From positions 450,191 to 514,190 of the forward strand of contig JABLXZ010000001.1 of NCBI GenBank assembly GCA_013177935.1: 64,000 nt of DNA. Direction: 5' to 3'. The stretch is from a candidate division WOR-3 bacterium. Its GTDB lineage: Bacteria > Hydrothermota > Tepidihabitantia > Tepidihabitantales > Tepidihabitantaceae. The notes beneath the pieces are model-generated. The model was not told the DNA's origin. It made no database searches and saw nothing but the letters and a program-made list of their open reading frames with translations. Below, piece by piece: positions 54,130 to 63,500 of this stretch (position 1 is its first letter; each line of letters begins with the position of its first letter). The position numbers were made by a program, and so were the translations under genes.

Positions 54130-55281
54130 TCACTGTTTAAAAACTGGAAAAGTTGCCAAGACTGGGCGGTGGTCTGAAATCAAACGCAGATAATCAACTA
54201 TCTCATCATCAAGTCGCACCGTAGATGTTCTGCCCCCAGCATATTCGGTCAGCGCATCACTCGTCACAAGGATATGGTCGAAAAGCACTCCGGAAGTAAC
54301 AAGCGACCCATAAAACTCATTTCCTGCTAAAGGCAGTGTCAAAAAACGGTAATCAATTGTATCGACAAGAAACGGCAGAAATACATTTTCTCCTTCCGGT
54401 TTAATCAGTTCATCATTCCAGTCACCCGCAACCACAAAATCCTGCTCCCCGCCCCGCGCCCGCTCATTGTCAACGTATTTCTTTAACAACCGACAGGCAC
54501 CGGCGCGTTTTGCCCGATCAGAAACAGTTGACCCGGCTTTAAGGTGCAACACAATCAGCCTGAAATCAAATGTTCCGCCGTTACTCGAGGCCCTAATCAT
54601 CATCTCCAGCGGCGGCCGGGGAAAAGAGTCGTTATTCCAGAAAATCTGATGTACTTCACTAACCTGAACTATTTCGCTTTTGTATATCACACCGGTCTTC
54701 TGGTAAAACGAACCATAATCATCACGCGAATAAAGTCCACAATAACGAGGCAAACCGTTTAGAAGTTGTATAAAGGCGGTCGTATCTTCAATCTCCTGGA
54801 TACAAAACAAATCAACATCCAGCCGGTCAATCAGCGTTTGCAGCAGCAACAGAGTCGAATCTCCTTTTTTGGGAAAATTTTGTATATTCCAGGTGACAAG
54901 CTCCAGCGTCGTATCGGTACCTAAAGATGGCACTGCTCCGGGAAATTCAATTTTGAAAGGTGCAAACGCCACAATTGAACGCGCTCCGGAATCGTCAATT
55001 GCCCGAAGAGAAAAAAGGTGATTGCCCCACGAGAGGTTGTAAAGTGTAACCCCATTTGATTCGGTGAATGTGTCGGGTGTTGAATCATTCAAACCATAAA
55101 AAAAGCCGATAATCCTGCCATCAACATCATTCCCCTGCCACTCGAATCGAGCAGAATCGGCATCGGTGATTATGCTGGGCTTTAGAGTAAACACTACTGT
55201 CGGCCCTTTATTACCCGTATCTAACGGTTTAATACAACTTAGAAAAATTATCAGTCCCAAGAACCACTTATTCATTTTCAT
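54130..55281 (-). CDS. Secreted endonuclease/exonuclease/phosphatase-family lipoprotein
   Basis: The 383-residue protein has a lipoprotein signal (LIIFLSC, Cys ~16), an Ig-like domain (~25-110) and an EEP domain (~120-380). The catalytic set is complete: WNIQNF, QEIED, LHLKAG, VAGDWNDE and ISDHRPV. It could be an extracellular nuclease or a phosphodiesterase. A promoter-like TGGACA-16-TAAGCT ends 6 bp before the ATG. The stop is one base from tRNA-Leu on the other strand. Confidence 0.85.
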   Translation of the reverse strand: MKMNKWFLGLIIFLSCIKPLDTGNKGPTVVFTLKPSIITDADSARFEWQGNDVDGRIIGFFYGLNDSTPDTFTESNGVTLYNLSWGNHLFSLRAIDDSGARSIVAFAPFKIEFPGAVPSLGTDTTLELVTWNIQNFPKKGDSTLLLLQTLIDRLDVDLFCIQEIEDTTAFIQLLNGLPRYCGLYSRDDYGSFYQKTGVIYKSEIVQVSEVHQIFWNNDSFPRPPLEMMIRASSNGGTFDFRLIVLHLKAGSTVSDRAKRAGACRLLKKYVDNERARGGEQDFVVAGDWNDELIKPEGENVFLPFLVDTIDYRFLTLPLAGNEFYGSLVTSGVLFDHILVTSDALTEYAGGRTSTVRLDDEIVDYLRLISDHRPVLATFPVFKQ

Positions 55282-55371
55282 TGAATTAGCTTATCCTTAT
55301 CAAACGCTTTGTCCAGAAGATGTCTACCCTGCTGGAGTTAACAATCGCCGATTTAGATGTACATCGTATGC

Positions 55372-55400
55372 TTGACTCCATTTAAAATAAAAGTTATAAT
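55372..55400 (+). promoter_or_regulatory. Promoter of nusA-infB operon
   Basis: TTGACT (55372-55377), 17-bp spacer, TATAAT (55395-55400). The leader is about 57 nt and carries AAAAAGGAG before the ATG at 55464. It contrasts with the leaderless promoters. Confidence 0.7.
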
Positions 55401-55463
55401 CAGCAAATAAAAGCAGACTGACATTTGTAATATAACGTAGAAAAAGGAGAAACAAAGAAAGCG

Positions 55464-56705
55464 ATGAACAATAAAGAAGTTGCCAATCTTATTGCCCAGA
55501 TAGCGCGAATTAGAAATGTTGATATTACATACGTTTGCGAGATCCTGCGAATGAGCATCGTTGCCGGATTGAAGCGCCGTTTTGGGCCCAACACCGAAGC
55601 TGAAGTCACGATCAACCCGGAACAGGGCGAAATCAGGGTGTTTTTAACCAAAAAGGTTGTGGAACGAGTTAACAACCCGGGCCAGGAAATAAATCTGGAA
55701 GAAGCCAAAACAGCAAACCCTGCCGCCAGTATTGGTGATGTCGTCCGAGTAGAAATGCCGCTTGATGAACTGGGTCGGATTGCAATTCGGAAGGCATCCG
55801 ATGAATTGATGCTCAAACTCCGCGAGGCAGAACGCGACCGCCTCTACGAAGAATACAGTCGCAAAAAAGGCGAAATCGTCACCGGTACCATTCAAAGAAT
55901 AGGCGAACGAGAAATCATTGTTAACCTTGGGCTGATCGAAGCCACTCTTCTCAATCGTGACCAGTTGAAAACCGACCATTACCGTCAAGGATTACCCATC
56001 AAAGCCTATGTCTACAAAGTAGAGAAAACACCTATTGGTCCCCGGGTTTATCTCTCACGAACCCATCCTGAATTTCTTCGAAAACTCCTGGCACGCGAAG
56101 TCCCTGAAATTAAAGAAGGGGTCGTTGAAATAAAAGCTATCGCCCGGGCTCCTGGTTCTCGTTCTAAAGTCGCGGTCGCATCGCTTGATGATAAAATTGA
56201 CCCGATTGGTGCCTGTGTCGGCTATCGGAAATCGCGTATTGAAAATATCATCAAGGAGTTATCAGGCGAGAAAATCGACATTATCCAGTGGAGCCGGGAC
56301 ACTCAGATTTTTATCGCACGTGCCCTGGGTCCCGCCAAAGTATCAGAGATAATTCGCGAGGGTGACACTTATATCGTTGTTGTACCTGATGCCGAGTTCT
56401 CCATCGCCATTGGCAAAAAAGGTCAGAATGTCTGGCTCGCCAGCCTCCTTACTAACACCAAGATCGAAGTGCTAAAAGAAAGTGATTACCGCAATCGGCA
56501 AATTATGAGCCGAGCCACAAAGGTTGCTATAAACGAACTCGGCTTTCCCGAAGAGCTCCTGACAAAGTTACAGGGAGCCGGTTTAAAGACATCTTTTGAC
56601 TTCCTCAATCTTCCCACCGAGGAATTGGTTCGCATAACCCAATTGACTGATACAGAGATAAACGCTCTTAAAGAGCAGGCCCGCGAGAAGGTATGGTCAA
56701 GTTAA
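55464..56705 (+). CDS. nusA: Transcription termination/antitermination factor NusA
   Basis: A 413-residue RNA-polymerase-binding factor. Domains: N-terminal RNAP-binding (1-125), S1 (~130-200; KKGEIVTGTIQRIGEREIIVNLG split), KH1 and KH2 (~205-345; IGACVGYRKSRIENIIKELSGEKIDII and VVPDAEFSIAIGKKGQNVWLASLL) and a short helix-hairpin C-terminal part (~365-413). rimP, which usually precedes it, and ylxR, usually between nusA and infB, are absent. infB overlaps by 13 bp. Confidence 0.95.
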   Translation: MNNKEVANLIAQIARIRNVDITYVCEILRMSIVAGLKRRFGPNTEAEVTINPEQGEIRVFLTKKVVERVNNPGQEINLEEAKTANPAASIGDVVRVEMPLDELGRIAIRKASDELMLKLREAERDRLYEEYSRKKGEIVTGTIQRIGEREIIVNLGLIEATLLNRDQLKTDHYRQGLPIKAYVYKVEKTPIGPRVYLSRTHPEFLRKLLAREVPEIKEGVVEIKAIARAPGSRSKVAVASLDDKIDPIGACVGYRKSRIENIIKELSGEKIDIIQWSRDTQIFIARALGPAKVSEIIREGDTYIVVVPDAEFSIAIGKKGQNVWLASLLTNTKIEVLKESDYRNRQIMSRATKVAINELGFPEELLTKLQGAGLKTSFDFLNLPTEELVRITQLTDTEINALKEQAREKVWSS

Positions 56706-58795
56706 AAGTATTTGAGGCCGCCAAGCAGCTGAACCTCTCCAGCGAAGCGCTGCTGGCACTCCTCAAAGAACTAAACTTGCCGCCCCGTGGCTATACTTCT
56801 TACATTACCGAAGATGAATTTGAGGCGGTCAAACAAAAACTGCGGAAAGAAAAACACCAGTTCAAAGAATCCATCCGTCGCCGGAAGCCTTCCGAAACAT
56901 CAGCCCTAAACACAAAAAAAATCGACGAAAAAGAAATCAATCAAAACATTAAGCAAACTCTGATAAAAGTCCAAGGCCGCGATAAAAAGAAGCGAAAAAC
57001 TACCCGGGAGGAACTAAAATGTCAACCGAGCGAACCAAAAACATCTACCGCGGTTAAGGTTACTCCCTATATGACCGTCACCGAACTGGCGCACGCCTTC
57101 AACATCCCGGTTTCGGAGATTATTAAAAAGTGCTTAGCCATCGGATTACGCGCTACCGTTAATCACCGCCTCGACCTCGACACGATTATGTTGATTGCCG
57201 ACGAATTCAAAATCCCAGTTCAACAAGAGGAAGAAATCGAAAAACCAATAGAACGGTGTGATTTTCGACCTCGCCCGCCCGTGGTTGTTGTTATGGGGCA
57301 TGTTGACCACGGGAAAACCGCACTGCTTGATTACATCCGAAAAACAAAAGTTGCCGAGCAAGAAGTCGGCAGAATAACCCAGCACATTGGGGCGTATGTT
57401 GCTCACTACGGAGACAAACAAATTGTATTTTTGGATACACCGGGCCACGAAGCGTTCACTGCAATGCGGGCGCGCGGCGCCCAGGTTACTGACATTGCTG
57501 TCCTCGTCGTTGCAGCTGATGAAGGCATTATGCCCCAGACTCTTGAAGCCCTTGACCATGCTCGGGCGGCCGGTGTTCCAATTATTGTCGCCATAACTAA
57601 ATGTGACCTGCCGACGGCAAATCCAGACCGGGTAAAAAGTCAACTCGCCAACTATAATGTAAGGGTGGAAGAGTACGGCGGTCATACAGTATGCATCGAA
57701 ACCTCATCAGTGACCGGTCAGGGAATTGAGGCATTACTTGACGCAATCGCAGTGGTCAGCCTGGAAATGAATCTTCAGGCGCCCTACGATGGACCGGCAC
57801 GTGGCGTAGTGATTGAAGCCCGGGTTGACCGTGGTCGTGGTAACATTGCCACCGTCTTGATACAGGAAGGCACATTAAAACGCGGTGACCCATTTGTTGC
57901 CGGCGAGCACTATGGAAGAGTTCGCGATATGCTTAACGAAGCATTTATCTCCCAGGAATGTGCCACACCGTCCATCCCCGTACAGGTTCTTGGATTTTCG
58001 GGATTACCTCAAGCCGGTGACCGCTTTGAGGTTGTCGAGGATGAACGTACCGCCCGTGAAATTGCCCGGCGTCGCCTGCTGGCAAAACGGGACCGCATCA
58101 TTGCCGCCAGTAAACCTAAGGTGTCCCTCGAGGCACTTCAGGACCAGATTGCCAAAGGTCAGGTCAAAGAGTTAAAAATTGTCCTTAAGACCGATGTATC
58201 TGGCTCCGCTGAGGCGCTCAAAGATGCCCTCGAAGGCTTATCACTGGACGAAGTAAAAGTAAAAGTCATCCACTCTGGCGTGGGACCCATAACCCAGAAC
58301 GATGTCCTTTTAGCCCAGGCATCTGAAGCAATCGTCATTGGTTTCAATGTGCGACCCCTCGCTGATGCCCGCCAATTTGCCGAGCGGGAAGGGGTCGAAA
58401 TTCGCACCTATCGGATAATTTATGCGGCAATCGATGATGTCCGGGCAGCAATGTTGGGTATGCTCGAACCGGAACAGAAAGAGGTAGTATTAGGTAGAGC
58501 CGAAGTTCGGCAGATATTCTCCGCACCGCGTATCGGCTTAATTGCCGGCTCATTCGTAACCGAAGGTAAGGTGGTGCGCGGTGCTCTGGTTCGGGTCATC
58601 CGTCAGAATAAAACAATTTTTTCCAGCGAAGTGGTTTCGCTACGGCGTTTCAAAGATGATGTCAAGGAGGTTGCCACCGGCTATGAATGTGGTATTGGTA
58701 TCAAAGATGCTACCGACCTCCAGGAAGGCGATATTCTCGAATTTTACCAAATCGAAGAAGTGAAGCGCGGGGCGAGCGCCTCGAATGAACGGTAA
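56693..58795 (+). CDS. infB: Translation initiation factor IF-2
   Basis: A 700-residue GTPase that delivers fMet-tRNA to the 30S subunit. IF2-N-type domains lie at ~1-55 and ~125-175. G1 is GHVDHGKT (~202-209), G3 [10 protein letters not shown]4 TKCD. Domains II-IV follow, ending [15 protein letters not shown]. Relevant for leaderless translation, which elsewhere depends on IF2. The overlap with nusA implies coupled expression. Confidence 0.97.
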   Translation: MVKLKVFEAAKQLNLSSEALLALLKELNLPPRGYTSYITEDEFEAVKQKLRKEKHQFKESIRRRKPSETSALNTKKIDEKEINQNIKQTLIKVQGRDKKKRKTTREELKCQPSEPKTSTAVKVTPYMTVTELAHAFNIPVSEIIKKCLAIGLRATVNHRLDLDTIMLIADEFKIPVQQEEEIEKPIERCDFRPRPPVVVVMGHVDHGKTALLDYIRKTKVAEQEVGRITQHIGAYVAHYGDKQIVFLDTPGHEAFTAMRARGAQVTDIAVLVVAADEGIMPQTLEALDHARAAGVPIIVAITKCDLPTANPDRVKSQLANYNVRVEEYGGHTVCIETSSVTGQGIEALLDAIAVVSLEMNLQAPYDGPARGVVIEARVDRGRGNIATVLIQEGTLKRGDPFVAGEHYGRVRDMLNEAFISQECATPSIPVQVLGFSGLPQAGDRFEVVEDERTAREIARRRLLAKRDRIIAASKPKVSLEALQDQIAKGQVKELKIVLKTDVSGSAEALKDALEGLSLDEVKVKVIHSGVGPITQNDVLLAQASEAIVIGFNVRPLADARQFAEREGVEIRTYRIIYAAIDDVRAAMLGMLEPEQKEVVLGRAEVRQIFSAPRIGLIAGSFVTEGKVVRGALVRVIRQNKTIFSSEVVSLRRFKDDVKEVATGYECGIGIKDATDLQEGDILEFYQIEEVKRGASASNER

Positions 58796-58819
58796 AGGAC
58801 CGCTCAGAACAGTTAACAG

Positions 58820-59104
58820 ATGAGTGTTGGTTTACTACTTGTTGACTGCTTTCTGGGAAACAGTTTTTCTCTAAAAGAAAAGCGGCGCGTACTGTCCAGC
58901 CTAACCGCCCACCTCCGTCGCTACTACAATATCGCGCTGTGTGAGGTTGAATACCAGAACCAGTGGCAGCGTGCTAAGTTAGCAATTGTTTTCGTTAATA
59001 CCGATTGGCAAATGGTGCTTCAGAATGCGCAAAAAATCGTCGCGCAGATTGAACAGGATGGCCGGGTCAGTGTATTGAACTCGGAAATGACGCGACTTCG
59101 TTAA
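58820..59104 (+). CDS. DUF503 (YlxP-like) protein
   Basis: A 94-residue protein typical of DUF503: LLLVDCFLGNSFSLKEKRRVLSSL at residues 5-28 and NIALCEVEYQNQWQRAKLAI afterwards. Members sit next to infB/rbfA in many bacteria and are thought to aid ribosome maturation; the function is not firmly known. It ends convergently with uppP on shared TTAA (59101-59104). Confidence 0.9.
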   Translation: MSVGLLLVDCFLGNSFSLKEKRRVLSSLTAHLRRYYNIALCEVEYQNQWQRAKLAIVFVNTDWQMVLQNAQKIVAQIEQDGRVSVLNSEMTRLR

Positions 59105-59883
59105 CGCAAAAACAACAAAACTGCAAGCCCAACGAACCAGCAGTAAATTCCAAACAAAAAGAACCAGCGACCCAGCACCAATCGCCGCAGCAACAAAATC
59201 ATGAAAAAACCTGCCACACCAGCAGTAATAATCCCAAGCATAACCGGTCCAAGGGCAATAACCGTAAAGTCAAAATGGAGCAGTTCAAAAACCGCCGCCC
59301 CCACTGTAATCGGTATTGCCAGAAGGAATGAAAATTCAAATGCTTCATACCGCCTAATGCCTAACAGTAATGCCAGCCCGATTGTTGTTCCCGAACGCGA
59401 AATTGCCGGCAATAGCGCCGTTGCTTGAATCGTCCCGATTAGCAGCGCTTCTCCCCAGTTAATAGATTTATCCCGGTTGGGCGCAAATCGTGTTGCCAAA
59501 AGCAAAAGCCCGTTGAGGCAGAAAAAACAACCAATTGCCTTGGAACTGGTAAAAATGTTTTCAACAAATTCACCAAATAGCAGACCGGCAATAACCGCCG
59601 GCAAAGAGCTTACAAGCACCATAAATACCAGCTTCTGATTCTGACTGCGCTGCGCTGGCTCGATTGCAAACAACCCCCGGATGACATTTAATAGTTTCGG
59701 GGCAAAGAATACAATGAGCGCGACCGCTGTACCAAGGTGAAGTGCCGCGGTCAAATTAACCCTGATGTGTTCTGGAATGCTCCACAGATACTGCAAAACC
59801 GCTAAATGGCCATCGCTCGAAACCGGCAGGATTTCCGTAACCCCTTGCACTAAACCAAGCACAAAGCTTTCTAACCACCCCAT
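59101..59883 (-). CDS. uppP: Undecaprenyl-diphosphatase
   Basis: The 260-residue inner-membrane enzyme has about eight helices and recycles undecaprenyl pyrophosphate for cell-wall synthesis. GVTEILPVSSDGHL (residues 15-28, the (E/Q)xxxE-PxSSxGH motif) and LPAISRSGTTIGLALL (PGxSRSG site, catalytic arginine) are present. It directly follows the BamA-like gene with 0 bp gap. Confidence 0.95.
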   Translation of the reverse strand: MGWLESFVLGLVQGVTEILPVSSDGHLAVLQYLWSIPEHIRVNLTAALHLGTAVALIVFFAPKLLNVIRGLFAIEPAQRSQNQKLVFMVLVSSLPAVIAGLLFGEFVENIFTSSKAIGCFFCLNGLLLLATRFAPNRDKSINWGEALLIGTIQATALLPAISRSGTTIGLALLLGIRRYEAFEFSFLLAIPITVGAAVFELLHFDFTVIALGPVMLGIITAGVAGFFMILLLRRLVLGRWFFLFGIYCWFVGLAVLLFLR

Positions 59884-61560
59884 CTAAAAACCGGCTCCAA
59901 AGCTAAAATGAACCTTACCCTGCCCGATACTTTTCCCCCAGCCCAACCCGTAATCAAGTCCCACAACGCCAACCTTTGTCTGCCACCTTCCGCCCAAACC
60001 GTACCCAGCAATCCCTTGATAACCGCCCATCAAATTTTGAAAAACCCCGGCGTCAAAAAAAAATTGCACCCGGGTCCACGCTGAAAAGTTGTACCTTAAC
60101 TCACAATTCCACCAGCCAGTTTTAGGAGTAACATAGGCACCATCGCGATATCCGCGAACGCTTAAAATCCCACCCACCTGGTAAAGCTCGGGAACACTCA
60201 AATCGTAACGAGCAAATGCGGTTCGAGCCGCAAAATGGTTGACAAGTACAAAATTACCCACAAGCGGAACAGCAGGCTCAAAATCTAACTCTAACTTCGT
60301 TATTACATCCTCTTTTTCTCCACTCCTCCGTTGACCAGCGCGGCTAAAAAGCCTTGCCCAGAAGCCGCTTCGGGTATTAACAACCCGTTCCCGGTAGTCA
60401 ACAATCAAACCGCTTCCCAGCCAGCGGGTCGTATTACTCTCTATCCCTGCTATTCGGTCAAACCCTGCCCCAACACTGAAACTTGTGTTCCCGGTAGTAT
60501 ATGTCCCGGTAACAGATAATGTAGTAAATGAGTAACTGGTGTCAAGGACATTATGTTCAACACTGCCCTGCAGTTCAACCGGTAAACGGAAAATCCATGG
60601 TTCCGAATAATTCAAACTGTAATAACTAAATCCGCGGAACGAACGCCATTCTCCCTCAACCTTTCTTCCTGAGTTCATCAAATTTAAAAGCCGCAACTTT
60701 ACCCATCCCGTCCAGTACCGTTCTTCAGACAGATAGCCTGCGCTACCGAAAACCTCACCGCTACGGTAAGCAGAAATCCAGTAACGCACCCCGTAATCAC
60801 CTTCGCGTCTCATTACAATATCCTGACTATCAACTACCACCCACCCGCTCTTTTCTAAACCCCGGCGCCAATTAACAACAACCCGCAAAGAGTAGGGCAC
60901 ATATTGTCTAAATCCGGTATACCGAATCAGTAATGAATCAGAATTTGGGTACTTACCGCCAAAAGTTATAAATTTTACTATTACTCTTGGACCGGTATCC
61001 ACCGAAATGATGGGAAAAAGAAAACCAGCAGTTTCGCCAATGCCAGCAACACTTACCGATGCCCAGGGAAAACCAGCGTCACGATAAGCCTTTGCTATTT
61101 TCTCTTCCAGTTTATTTATCACCCTGGCAGTTATAACCGTGCCTCGGGAAGGCAGACCAGCCAGCGGTACGGGAATAACTTTGGACACGCCTTCAAAAGA
61201 CCAGCCACCTAATCGCGCCCTCATAACATTATCAACCAGATATGTTACCGCCACCCCATTTTCATTTATGGCGGTTTCTACGGTTACTTGACGTGGCCAG
61301 AAACCCCGGTCAAACAACTGCCGTCGGATATGCTCCTTGCCGGCTTCAATTATTTCACTATTAACGCTATCCCCCACCTTAAAACCGGGTGAAATACCCC
61401 GGGGTAATCCTTTACCCTTGATTGAAAAAGAAACTACCCGCTGACTAATTCCCAAAACTGAATTTCCACTCAGCAATCTGAGGATAAAAAACAGTAATAA
61501 ACTGCGCCTAACTGATAAATAAGTACTGACGCCAATCCTCCGGAATATCTCCCAGCGCAT
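59884..61560 (-). CDS. Omp85/BamA-TamA-like outer-membrane protein
   Basis: The 558-residue protein has a hydrophobic N-terminus (~19-37), POTRA-like repeats (~45-215) and a C-terminal 16-strand-type barrel ending in FGAGF. ILSVRGYRDG (~465) matches the VRGY motif of Omp85 loop 6. It is shorter than BamA, with only about two POTRA domains, so a TamA-like or specialised role is possible. The ATG at 61560 overlaps the HNH gene by 53 bp; a start nearer the hydrophobic stretch is possible. Confidence 0.8.
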   Translation of the reverse strand: MRWEIFRRIGVSTYLSVRRSLLLFFILRLLSGNSVLGISQRVVSFSIKGKGLPRGISPGFKVGDSVNSEIIEAGKEHIRRQLFDRGFWPRQVTVETAINENGVAVTYLVDNVMRARLGGWSFEGVSKVIPVPLAGLPSRGTVITARVINKLEEKIAKAYRDAGFPWASVSVAGIGETAGFLFPIISVDTGPRVIVKFITFGGKYPNSDSLLIRYTGFRQYVPYSLRVVVNWRRGLEKSGWVVVDSQDIVMRREGDYGVRYWISAYRSGEVFGSAGYLSEERYWTGWVKLRLLNLMNSGRKVEGEWRSFRGFSYYSLNYSEPWIFRLPVELQGSVEHNVLDTSYSFTTLSVTGTYTTGNTSFSVGAGFDRIAGIESNTTRWLGSGLIVDYRERVVNTRSGFWARLFSRAGQRRSGEKEDVITKLELDFEPAVPLVGNFVLVNHFAARTAFARYDLSVPELYQVGGILSVRGYRDGAYVTPKTGWWNCELRYNFSAWTRVQFFFDAGVFQNLMGGYQGIAGYGLGGRWQTKVGVVGLDYGLGWGKSIGQGKVHFSFGAGF

Positions 61561-62011
61561 TCAAAGCAAATGTCACATAATGCGGCGCCTTGGGCTTACG
61601 GCGTAACTTCATATTTGCCTGTGCCGGGGTACGGCTGCCTTTTCGGGCATTACATTGAGGACAGGCGCAAACCATATTTTCCCAGGAATCGGTACCGCCC
61701 AATGCTTTCGGAATCACATGGTCCGCAGTCATCACAGGTCCGCGTGCACCGCAGTACTGACAGGTGTTATTATCACGGCGCAAGATGTTTCGTTTCGTTA
61801 AAGGAACTTCCCGGCGTTTAACCCGCACATAATAGTTCAACCGCAAAACGCTCGGCAGGGGAAAACTCATATTAACCGTATGTAACTCGAGACCAGAAGT
61901 CTCAACCGGTTCCGCTTTTCTGGTCAGAACCAGAACCAGTGCCCTTCTTGTCCGGCAAACCGAAATCGGCTCGTAATTTTGATTCAAAAGCAAAACCGGA
62001 CGATTTAGCAT
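61508..62011 (-). CDS. HNH endonuclease-domain protein
   Basis: The 167-residue protein's N-terminus (LLLNQNYEPISVCRTRRALVLVL) is the usual start of the widespread HNH protein family. The HNH core includes CQYCG, TADHVIPKALGG, WENMVCACPQCNARKG: two CxxC zinc pairs around the DH catalytic site. Role unknown; restriction or DNA repair are guesses. It overlaps the BamA-like gene. Confidence 0.85.
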   Translation of the reverse strand: MLNRPVLLLNQNYEPISVCRTRRALVLVLTRKAEPVETSGLELHTVNMSFPLPSVLRLNYYVRVKRREVPLTKRNILRRDNNTCQYCGARGPVMTADHVIPKALGGTDSWENMVCACPQCNARKGSRTPAQANMKLRRKPKAPHYVTFALNALGDIPEDWRQYLFIS

Positions 62012-62026
62012 CTCATCTTTTAAAAC

Positions 62027-63208
62027 CTACCGGACAAACAACTCTTTGTCAATAGAATTGATACTCTTGTCGATATAGTCAATCTGCGCCCGGGCGTAAC
62101 TGGCTAAAGTTGAGTCGTTAAGTGCCTTCTGGTAATAGCCCCGTGCTTCTTCGTATAACGCTTTAGCCGCACGCAGATTGGCGGTTGATGTCTGAGCAAG
62201 ATTGGTGCCTCGCTTCACATCCGCCTGTTTGCGACGATTGTCTCCCAGGTCAACATATGCCTGCAATAAATTCGGGTCCAGTGCCAGCGCCCGTCGCAGA
62301 TTAGCATCGGAAGCCCCATAATTACCCTGCTCACTCAACGCCTCTCCCTTGTAGAGATAGGCAACCGCAAGCGTCGAATCACTGGCAATCACCTCATCAA
62401 ACTTCTTTATCGCCTCCTTCATCTTGCCCTGACGCGCAAGAATTACCCCCTGCCGCAACTTCGCCTGATAATTCGTGGGTTCAATTGTCAAAATCGTGTC
62501 AATCTGTGCCAGCGCCCCTTTATAATCCTTCAACTCAACCATCGCATCAACCAGTTTCGCGCGCAAACTTGTTACCTGAGGAAACCGCGCTGCCAGCGGT
62601 TTCAAAGCCTCCACCGCCTCGCGATACCGTCCAACTTTATAGAGAAACTCGCCCCAGAGCCGTTGCACCGCCAGATCATCAGGAAAACGCTTCAATGCGA
62701 TTCGATAAACTGAATCGGCTTGGGACATCATCCCTTTACGCACATAAATATCGGCAACACCATTGTACAAATCGGCAAGACTTGAATCCTGTGCCAGCCC
62801 TTCTTGATAAACCCCCAGCGCATCATCGACCCTGCCCATTTCCAGATACATATCACCCAGCGCCTCATAAGCCTTTGCCTTCTTAGGGTCAATTTTCATC
62901 GCCTTGCGATAGTACTCCTCTGCCTGACCCGCATCCCGTTTTTTACGCCAGATATTACCAATCGCAATGTACGGGTCGTAATAAAGCGAATCGTACGCCA
63001 GTGCCTGCTCAAAATTCTTGAGCGCCGATTCAAAATCACCCTGTTGATAATAACCAGCGCCGATACTGTAACTTTGTTGTGCCGAATCGCGCCGCGCCTG
63101 CAACTGCTCCCCGGAAAATTTTGTAACTGTCTGCGTTGGGGTACATCCAGTGCTAAATACACCGCCGATAAAAATCGCCACAATTACAAAAAACAAGACC
63201 CTTTTCAT
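62027..63208 (-). CDS. TPR-repeat lipoprotein
   Basis: The 393-residue protein has a lipobox (FSTGC, Cys ~22) and about eight to nine consecutive TPR units (for example YYQQGDFESALKNFEQAL, KAYEALGDMYLEMGRVDDAL, LADLYNGVADIYVRKG), ending in a charged helix. TPR lipoproteins usually scaffold envelope assembly. AAAGGAG precedes the ATG. It is 49 bp downstream of tRNA-Ala on the same strand. Confidence 0.85.
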   Translation of the reverse strand: MKRVLFFVIVAIFIGGVFSTGCTPTQTVTKFSGEQLQARRDSAQQSYSIGAGYYQQGDFESALKNFEQALAYDSLYYDPYIAIGNIWRKKRDAGQAEEYYRKAMKIDPKKAKAYEALGDMYLEMGRVDDALGVYQEGLAQDSSLADLYNGVADIYVRKGMMSQADSVYRIALKRFPDDLAVQRLWGEFLYKVGRYREAVEALKPLAARFPQVTSLRAKLVDAMVELKDYKGALAQIDTILTIEPTNYQAKLRQGVILARQGKMKEAIKKFDEVIASDSTLAVAYLYKGEALSEQGNYGASDANLRRALALDPNLLQAYVDLGDNRRKQADVKRGTNLAQTSTANLRAAKALYEEARGYYQKALNDSTLASYARAQIDYIDKSINSIDKELFVR

Positions 63209-63257
63209 CTACTGCTCCTTTTCTTAAATACAGACAAAAACTTTCTCCTTCAACCTA

Positions 63258-63330
63258 TGGAGCCGACGGGATTCGAACCCGTGACCTTTTGACTGCCAGT
63301 CAAACGCGCTCCCAACTGCGCCACGGCCCC
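63258..63330 (-). tRNA. tRNA-Ala (anticodon GGC)
   Basis: Minus strand, 73 nt: acceptor GGGGCCG/CGGCTCC, anticodon stem TTTGA/TCAAA with loop CTGGCAG (GGC), T arm ACGGG-TTCGAAT-CCCGT, discriminator A at 63258. CCA is not encoded. Confidence 0.95.
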
Positions 63331-63383
63331 AGAATTAAAACCGCTATGTATAGACTCCAAACCGTTCAATCAAACTTTATTAA

Positions 63384-63411
63384 GTTTTACTCAATTTCCA
63401 TCAAAAGTCAA
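63384..63411 (-). promoter_or_regulatory. Candidate promoter of tRNA-Ala and TPR gene
   Basis: Minus strand: TTGACT (63411-63406), 16-bp spacer, TAAAAC (63389-63384). The tRNA 5' end lies about 54 bp downstream of the -10, which would need a 5' leader to be trimmed. Confidence 0.35.
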
Positions 63412-63500
63412 GGTAATTATCAGGTGTATCCAAATCTATTAGTATACGGAGAAGTAATTAGAACCGATCAGGTAAAAAGTTCTTTGCCTAATCAGCCGAT

